Positions 6,075 through 11,255 of a stretch of DNA of 11,255 nucleotides are shown here, one piece after another (the stretch's first letter is position 1; every line of letters starts with the position of its first letter). A program made the position numbers and the translations under genes. The notes beneath the pieces were generated by a model that saw nothing but the letters and a program-made list of their open reading frames with translations, had not been told where the DNA came from and did no database searches. Source of the DNA: Bacteroidales bacterium UBA4243 (GTDB lineage Bacteria > Bacteroidota > Bacteroidia > Bacteroidales > F082); assembly GCA_002396205.1 (NCBI GenBank), contig DGXB01000107.1, positions 7,569-18,823 on the forward strand, written 5' to 3'.

Positions 6075-9000
6075 ATGTCTGAAACCTTCAAATCACAAGC
6101 GCTGGAGGCCAATCTTGCCCAAACGCGCTACAAAGATATCTTCATCCCTGAAGAACACCAACAGTTTATCGCCCTGTCGGCCAAATACTTCGGCATCAAC
6201 AAGCGGGCTAAGGAATGTATCACCGAATATCATCACCCGCTGTCGAACCATACTTTCGTGACCGAGGAGCTGCGCAAGATGCTCCTCGACGATTTCTGGT
6301 TCTACACCCGCGACGACGTGCCCGCCGACGCACTCCACATCCCTCTGGAGATGATGCACAGCCTGCTCAAACCTGAAGTGGCGGCCAAACTGCGCCTCAA
6401 CATCGTCATCACCTTGATGGAGTTTGCCAACAAAGTGATTGCTGAATCGCCGAAACATATCGAATTGATTTCGTTGGTTTTCAATATTTTGAACGAGAAG
6501 TTTGAAGTCAACAAAGATGTCTACATTTTGGCGACAAAACACGCGGGTCGCTATCTCGACAAAGTGGCTCGCAACGAGCGTTTCAGCGATGAAGTCTGCG
6601 CCCTGTTGCGGAAGATGCTGCAAGAGAATTACCGCTATTGGCAACAAACCTCGCAAGTCGAGAACTGGATTGAAAGCAAAAGGCAATTCTTGACCGAGGA
6701 GGAAATCCAGACCGTGTGCAACGAAATTGGGAAGCCCTATTTTGAACAGTTGAACACGGATTTGGCCGCCGCCGAAACTTGGGAGTCTTTGACCGATATG
6801 CCGCATTATGAGCAGGTTGCAAAACGTTTCACCGAGTCGGAGAAAGCCTTCCCGCATTTCATCACGAAGTTCCATTATGTGTTTTTCCTGCTCCACCTGC
6901 CCGGAATGGAGAACCAGCGCGAACGCCTCATTTGGAACATGGACCGCATGATGCGCGACGCCATCGACGAGATGCCGCAGGAGGAGCTGATTCCGTTCAT
7001 CGACACGATTTTCGACCTCGCCGAGGAACTGAAGAAAGACTACATGTCGGCCGTGCTTGATTTCCAGCTCACCTTGGGCCTGAAAATCATCGACGTCGAC
7101 CAAACCGAGATGAAGGAAATCGTCAACTATTTCGAGAAGAAACTCATCGCTTTCGGATTCGTCACGCCGGGCAATGTGTTTGTGGGCGAGGACTGGCAAC
7201 TCTCTGTGGATGAGAACCATATCAAGAACATTCGCGTGTGGCTCGAACTGATCGAACACGCCAAGTCGCCGTTGGACAAGCTGCTTTCCGCTTTGATTGT
7301 CAACTTGAAGTTGGGCGGCATTTTCCTGAGCGACACCGACCTCTTCCAACGCGAAATCACGAAGGTCTTGAACTCCAACATCACACCTTATTATAAAAAG
7401 GTGAAGCAGCTGACGCGCATTTTCCCCGTCTATTTCAACGAAATCGGGGCCGAAGGCGAAATCCGCAACGTGACCACCAACATGGACGAGATTTCGGGCC
7501 GTCAGGACAAACTGGTGCATTTCCTCCGCAAGCAAGTGCATACTGAAAGTAATAACACGTTGATTAGCTTGACTTTCGATGTGTTCAGGTTTTGGAGCGA
7601 CGGCAATCTCGATCCGCTGAAACCCATCCTGCCCAAGAATGTCTTTGAGGAAATCGACAAGGAAAGCACTTGGTTCGTGCATGTCCACAACCTCGTGCAG
7701 ACGATGTGCGAAATCTCGTGCCTCAACCCTGAAGACGTTTTGATGCTCTCTCGCGACGACTACGAAAACCTCATTGGTTCCGCATCGCGCCGCCTCGAAT
7801 TGGAGGAAGCCATCAGTCAGCGCGAACATGCCCGCTTGATGGACATCCGCGACTTATATGCCTACCTCAGAGAGAAATACAGCTTCGAATCGGTCAATAT
7901 TTTCAATTCGTTGCGCAGTTTCCCGTTCATTCCCGACGAGGAGATTGACGAGTTCGAGAAGGTCTATACGGCCAAGGATTTCGGCAAGTCGCTGACGATG
8001 ATCTATGCCTTCATGGACAGGCTCAAGACCGTGATTTTCAACCCCGAACAGAGCGAAGGCTGGGAGAATATCTACCACAAGCGCCATATCGCCATCGGCA
8101 TTCCGTCGATGTACGGCACTTACCGCGAGAACAAGTTTGAGGCCATGGGCCTGACGTTCCGCCTTGAGCGCGTGGCCACCCAATTGATGGAAAAGGTGGT
8201 GCAAAGCATCAACCTTGAATACATATCGGAGCGGACGTTGAACAACATCTACCGAATTCTCGAGTTTTTCCGCGAAGGCTTGGCTCTCGATGGTATTACC
8301 AATCAGAGTTTCAACTCGAAACTCGACATGTTGCGTTATTCGCTGACCTCGCGAAGTTTCTCTTTTGGCCAGTATATCAACATCTTCCAATTCATCGCCG
8401 AGGATGTGCGCCGCATCATCATCAAGTATTTCCTTAAGTCGTATGAATACCCGTTGAAGATTGTTATCCCGCAGCTTTTCGACCCTGAAAAGAAACTCAC
8501 TGAGCGCGAAACCGCCGCCTTTATTACCCAAAAATCGGAGGAATTCCACCGCGACTTGCTTTCCGATGCCTTCCTGATGCAGCCGTTGGACAACTTCATC
8601 GGTCGCATTCTCAACTCGTTGCGCACGATGGAGGCCACCCTCGACCCGAAGCTCATCAGCGACATCATGACCTATAATTCCGAAATGTTGGTCAGCCCGT
8701 TCTGGGAAGAAACGCCGAAGATGGACAACCAAGTTTTCATTGGCAACAAGGCCAACAACCTGAAAAAGCTGTATTTGCTGGGACTGCCAGTGCCTCCTGG
8801 TTTTGTCATTACCACTGAGACTTTCCGTCGCAATGAGACTATCAACACGATTCCCGAGCTGCGTACCGAGATTCATGGCATGATAAAGAAGCATATCGCT
8901 GAATTGGAGCGAATTAGTGGACGCAAATTTGGCAATCCCGACAGTCCGTTGCTTGTTTCGGTGCGTTCGGGAACGGCCATTTCGATGCCTGGTGCGATGG

Positions 9001-10217
9001 ATACCATTCTCAATGTGGGTTTGAATGATGAACTTGTGGAGGCCATTGGTACCAACGACAAAAAGGCATGGGCCATTTGGGACTCTTATCGCCGCTTGTT
9101 GCAAAGCTGGGGCATGGCCAAAGGCATTGATCGCGATGTTTTCGATGTTGAAATCAACAAGTTCAAGTCGAAATATAGTGTGAAGCAAAAGAGCGAATTC
9201 GACGCGACGGAGATGCGTGAGATTGCGTATGCCTATAAGACCATTTTGTCGGAGAATGGCGTTGTGTTTGAGCAAGATCCGTTCAAGCAAATCATCGATT
9301 GTGTCAACATGGTCTTTGAGTCGTGGAATTCGGAGCGCGCATTGGCCTATCGGCGTCATTTGGGCATTTCGGAGAATTGGGGCACGGCAGTCATCGTGCA
9401 GCAGATGATTTTCGGCAACTTGAGCGATGTCTCCGGGTCGGGCGTGGTGTTTACGCAAAACCCGCACCGCGAAAGGCCGGGCGTTCACCTATACGGCGAC
9501 TTCACCATGCGTAGCCAAGGCGAGGACATCGTGGGTGGTCTGGTCAAGCCGTTGCCCATTGGCGAGACGCAACGCAAAGCGGCTGGCCTTGAGGGACTTT
9601 CCATGCAGACCGCACTTCCTGAAATCTACAAGAAGATTTACTCCATAGCCAAAAAACTTACTGAAGAGTTGGGTTACAGTCCGCAGGAAATGGAGTTTAC
9701 CTTCGAGTCCGACAAGCCCGAGGACTTCCACATTTTGCAGATCCGCGACCAAGACCTGAAACTCGAAGACGAAGTGAATGCCTTTGTGCTGTCGCCCTCG
9801 GAGATGAAGCAAATAGGGCGTGGAATGGGCATCGGAGGCGGTGCCATGAATGGCTTGGTGGCTTTCAATGAAGACGATATCAAGTCCTTGCGCGAGAAAT
9901 TCCCTGAGGCAAACGTCATCCTTGTCCGTCCTGACACGGTGCCCAACGACATTGGCATGATTTTCGACTGCGACGGCCTCTTGACGGCGCGTGGCGGTGC
10001 CACTTCTCATGCGGCTGTAACAGCTGTCCGCCTCGGCAAAGTGTGCGTCGTGAGTTGCATCGAGTTGCAGGTCTATGATGAAAAACACTGTGGCGAGTTG
10101 AACGGTCACAAACTACAGGTGGGCGACAAAATAGCCATTGATGGTAACTTAGGTTTGGTCTATCTTGGTCATTATCAGACAGAAATGATGAAGATGGGGA
10201 AGGGGTATAATTATTAG
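6075..10217 (+). CDS. PPDK-like phosphotransferase: ATP-grasp plus phosphohistidine domains behind a large unrecognised N-terminal region
   Basis: The 1380-residue protein has three parts. Residues 1 to about 880 look largely helical and charged and match no family I recognise. Residues about 885-1225 match the PPDK/PEP synthase nucleotide-binding domain: GNKANNLK at 890-897, LPVPPGFVIT, VSVRSGTAISMPGAMDTI at 961-978, FTQNP at 1126-1130, QGEDIVGG from 1148, and LQIR at 1221-1224. Residues about 1290-1380 form the swivelling phosphohistidine domain, TARGGATSHAAV at 1304-1315, with predicted catalytic His1312. The protein then stops, so the C-terminal PEP/pyruvate TIM barrel of true PPDK (about 870-900 residues in total) is absent. 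It should use ATP to phosphorylate His1312 and pass the phosphate to an unknown acceptor, perhaps bound by the N-terminal region. I start at ATG 6075 (MSETFKSQ) because an upstream TTG overlaps the promoter. No terminator follows, and yraN starts 82 bases later. Confidence 0.88.
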   Translation: MSETFKSQALEANLAQTRYKDIFIPEEHQQFIALSAKYFGINKRAKECITEYHHPLSNHTFVTEELRKMLLDDFWFYTRDDVPADALHIPLEMMHSLLKPEVAAKLRLNIVITLMEFANKVIAESPKHIELISLVFNILNEKFEVNKDVYILATKHAGRYLDKVARNERFSDEVCALLRKMLQENYRYWQQTSQVENWIESKRQFLTEEEIQTVCNEIGKPYFEQLNTDLAAAETWESLTDMPHYEQVAKRFTESEKAFPHFITKFHYVFFLLHLPGMENQRERLIWNMDRMMRDAIDEMPQEELIPFIDTIFDLAEELKKDYMSAVLDFQLTLGLKIIDVDQTEMKEIVNYFEKKLIAFGFVTPGNVFVGEDWQLSVDENHIKNIRVWLELIEHAKSPLDKLLSALIVNLKLGGIFLSDTDLFQREITKVLNSNITPYYKKVKQLTRIFPVYFNEIGAEGEIRNVTTNMDEISGRQDKLVHFLRKQVHTESNNTLISLTFDVFRFWSDGNLDPLKPILPKNVFEEIDKESTWFVHVHNLVQTMCEISCLNPEDVLMLSRDDYENLIGSASRRLELEEAISQREHARLMDIRDLYAYLREKYSFESVNIFNSLRSFPFIPDEEIDEFEKVYTAKDFGKSLTMIYAFMDRLKTVIFNPEQSEGWENIYHKRHIAIGIPSMYGTYRENKFEAMGLTFRLERVATQLMEKVVQSINLEYISERTLNNIYRILEFFREGLALDGITNQSFNSKLDMLRYSLTSRSFSFGQYINIFQFIAEDVRRIIIKYFLKSYEYPLKIVIPQLFDPEKKLTERETAAFITQKSEEFHRDLLSDAFLMQPLDNFIGRILNSLRTMEATLDPKLISDIMTYNSEMLVSPFWEETPKMDNQVFIGNKANNLKKLYLLGLPVPPGFVITTETFRRNETINTIPELRTEIHGMIKKHIAELERISGRKFGNPDSPLLVSVRSGTAISMPGAMDTILNVGLNDELVEAIGTNDKKAWAIWDSYRRLLQSWGMAKGIDRDVFDVEINKFKSKYSVKQKSEFDATEMREIAYAYKTILSENGVVFEQDPFKQIIDCVNMVFESWNSERALAYRRHLGISENWGTAVIVQQMIFGNLSDVSGSGVVFTQNPHRERPGVHLYGDFTMRSQGEDIVGGLVKPLPIGETQRKAAGLEGLSMQTALPEIYKKIYSIAKKLTEELGYSPQEMEFTFESDKPEDFHILQIRDQDLKLEDEVNAFVLSPSEMKQIGRGMGIGGGAMNGLVAFNEDDIKSLREKFPEANVILVRPDTVPNDIGMIFDCDGLLTARGGATSHAAVTAVRLGKVCVVSCIELQVYDEKHCGELNGHKLQVGDKIAIDGNLGLVYLGHYQTEMMKMGKGYNY

Positions 10218-10223
10218 TTTGGA

Positions 10224-10255
10224 GTTAGTAGTTAGTAGTTAGTAGTTAGTAGTTA
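10224..10255. repeat. GTTAGTA tandem repeat, about 4.6 copies
   Basis: Four exact copies of GTTAGTA (10224-10251) plus a partial GTTA fill the gap between the PPDK-like gene and yraN, starting seven bases past the stop codon. The unit is seven bases and the tract lies outside both coding frames, so copy-number change would not shift a reading frame. Function is unknown. Confidence 0.9.
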
Positions 10256-10299
10256 TCAGTGGATGGCTTGCTGCAACGAACGAATATTGGGAAGCGATT

Positions 10300-10662
10300 A
10301 TGGCAAAACATAATGAATTTGGCAAACAGGGCGAGGAACTTGCTGCTCAATTCTTGATGGAGAAGGGTTACGAGATCCTCGAACGGAATTGGCGTAACAG
10401 GCACAAGGAGATTGATATCATCGCAAAAGATGGCGAGGAGTTGGTCATTGTGGAGGTGAAGACGCGGAAAAGCGACGACTATGGCGAGCCCGATCTTGCA
10501 GTGACTAAGGCAAAACAAACGAAACTCATATATGCCGCAAACGCTTATATTTTCAATCATGGACTGGATTGCAACACCCGTTTCGACATCGTTTCCATCG
10601 TTTTCAAGGATGGGAAGCCTGTAATCGACCATATCGAAGATGCCTTTTTGCCCCATTGGTGA
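10300..10662 (+). CDS. yraN: YraN family protein (UPF0102), predicted endonuclease-like
   Basis: The 120-residue product matches the usual length of the UPF0102/YraN family, which has a restriction-endonuclease-like (Holliday-junction-resolvase-like) fold; its cellular role is not settled. Visible hallmarks are N-terminal GKQGEELAAQFL (8-19), KGYEILERNWR (22-32), and the nuclease-type core with EID at 37-39 and EVKTR at 52-56 (candidate metal ligands Glu37, Asp39, Glu52 and Lys54). ATG at 10300 gives the expected N terminus. The gene follows the PPDK-like gene by 82 bases with no visible terminator or consensus promoter, so read-through transcription is possible. It is the last protein gene before the rRNA operon. 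Confidence 0.92.
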   Translation: MAKHNEFGKQGEELAAQFLMEKGYEILERNWRNRHKEIDIIAKDGEELVIVEVKTRKSDDYGEPDLAVTKAKQTKLIYAANAYIFNHGLDCNTRFDIVSIVFKDGKPVIDHIEDAFLPHW

Positions 10663-10780
10663 CGCTTTATTATATTAATTAAGGTGTGAGAATATTGAAT
10701 GATGGTGCATAATATAAAAATTTTTCTAAATGATTTTCAGTGTTTTGTATTCAATGAGCAAAAATTTCCGAAAAAAGTCA
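10663..10780. other. AT-rich region upstream of the rRNA promoter
   Basis: No gene is seen here. The stretch is AT-rich with A and T tracts (for example around 10712-10733 and 10760-10776) directly upstream of the -33 element, as in UP elements that boost rRNA promoters. TTAATTAA (10675-10682) and a weak ATATT/AATAT pairing are the only palindromes I noticed. No convincing yraN terminator is visible. Confidence 0.5.
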
Positions 10781-10810
10781 TTGTCAGTTTGGGAAAAGGT
10801 AGTACTTTTG
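10781..10810 (+). promoter_or_regulatory. rRNA operon promoter
   Basis: TTG at 10781-10783 and TACTTTTG at 10803-10810 are separated by exactly 19 bases, an exact match to the Bacteroidetes consensus. An A/T-tract region lies just upstream. The promoter is about 205 bases before the 16S start, so transcription begins near 10814-10817. Confidence 0.88.
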
Positions 10811-10814
10811 CACC

Positions 10815-11016
10815 CGCAAACGACGGAGAGGGGGAAGACAGAGGTGAGGTTTGCGAGAGATCTTTGAAAGTCTGAGGCCAGCACAGAGGCATCCTTGAGG
10901 GGATGCCTTCAAGGATAAGGAAGAGAGAACCAAGAGCGGCCGTTCGCGGGAGCGATGCGGTCGCGGTAAGGCGGAACCCGAGATTCAGAAGAGAAAACAA
11001 GAAGTACAACAATACT
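10815..11016 (+). other. 16S rRNA leader with three hairpins and a boxA-like site
   Basis: The pre-rRNA leader is noncoding. Hairpin A: CGCAAAC (10815-10821) pairs with GTTTGCG (10849-10855) around a purine-rich loop. Hairpin B: AGGCATCC (10887-10894) pairs with GGATGCCT (10901-10908); an alternative stem CCTTGA (10893-10898) with TCAAGG (10909-10914) is mutually exclusive with it. Hairpin C: GCGGCCGT (10936-10943) pairs with GCGGTCGC (10957-10964) and, past one bulge, TTCGC with GCGA-A pairing closes on a GGGA loop. CTTTGAAAG (10862-10870) between A and B resembles a boxA antitermination site. These probably serve antitermination and 16S processing. Confidence 0.6.
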
Positions 11017-11255
11017 ACAACGAAGAGTTTGATCCTGGCTCAGGATGAACGCTAGCTACAGGCTTAACACATGCAAGTCGAGGGGCAGCAGGGCGTCAGC
11101 TTGCTGACGTTGCTGGCGACCGGCGCACGGGTGCGTAACGCGTATCCAACCTACCCATGAGTCAGGAACAGCCCGGCGAAAGTCGGATTAATGCCTGATG
11201 CCGTGTGAAGATGGCATCTGATTCACACGAAAGGCCTCGGCCGCTGATGGATGGG
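11017..11255 (+). rRNA. rrs: 16S ribosomal RNA, 5' end (cut by window end)
   Basis: GAAGAGTTTGATCCTGGCTC at 11022-11041 is the universal 16S 5' sequence. By alignment with the E. coli 16S start, the mature end lies near 11017. AGGATGAACGCTAGC, the GCTTAACACATGCAAGTCGA segment and GACCGGCGCACGGGTGCGTAACGCGTATCCAACCT are typical of Bacteroidales. The variable helix 6 is visible as CGTCAG (11094-11099) pairing with CTGACG (11104-11109). About 239 of roughly 1500 bases are present; the rest of the operon lies beyond the window. Confidence 0.98.

Noticed and set aside
6093..7829. 578-codon open frame on the minus strand inside the PPDK-like gene
   Set aside because: Its translation has no recognisable domain and it is wholly antisense to a well-supported gene. 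Long antisense frames arise from the codon usage of the true gene.
7854..9488. 544-codon open frame on the minus strand
   Set aside because: Antisense to the PPDK-like gene, including its conserved ATP-grasp motifs; no family resemblance and no promoter.
6075..10217. Plain annotation as pyruvate phosphate dikinase (ppdK) or PEP synthase (ppsA)
   Set aside because: The C-terminal PEP/pyruvate TIM barrel is missing and two thirds of the protein is unrelated, so the pyruvate reaction is not supported.
10224..10255. CRISPR array
   Set aside because: The units are 7 bp with no spacers, and no cas gene is present.

Overview
The window looks like chromosomal DNA of a Bacteroidales-type bacterium (phylum Bacteroidota). 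Four things point there. The 16S rRNA 5' end carries Bacteroidetes-like signatures. Promoters follow the TTG-N19-TAnnTTTG pattern of the Bacteroides primary sigma factor. One secreted protein ends in a type B (gliding-motility-associated) C-terminal sorting domain of the type IX secretion system. The tRNA at the left edge has no encoded CCA. The genus cannot be fixed from 239 bases of 16S.

Layout, left to right: the 3' end of a tRNA (probably tRNA-Asp) with its terminator; prfC (release factor 3); an intergenic stretch with short degenerate repeats and a clear promoter; mscL (large mechanosensitive channel) with a terminator; two adjacent long hairpins of unknown role; a 752-residue secreted T9SS cargo protein; a perfect inverted repeat that probably terminates the converging gapA; gapA (minus strand); a divergent promoter region in which the two -7 elements form a perfect 10-bp inverted repeat; a 1380-residue protein with the nucleotide-binding and phosphohistidine domains of pyruvate phosphate dikinase (PPDK) behind an unrecognised N-terminal region of about 870 residues; a GTTAGTA tandem repeat; a YraN-family (UPF0102) gene; and a ribosomal RNA promoter, structured leader and the start of 16S rRNA, cut by the window end.

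Most genes are ordinary housekeeping functions: translation termination, osmotic protection, glycolysis and rRNA synthesis. The least ordinary gene is the PPDK-like protein. It keeps the ATP-grasp motifs and the phosphohistidine motif but ends before the PEP/pyruvate TIM barrel, so its phosphoryl acceptor is unknown. It lies divergent from gapA with overlapping control DNA, which hints at a link to lower glycolysis. I found no CRISPR array, insertion sequence, prophage or defence locus. The non-coding structures most worth a second look are the twin hairpins upstream of the T9SS cargo gene and the symmetric gapA/PPDK-like promoter region.
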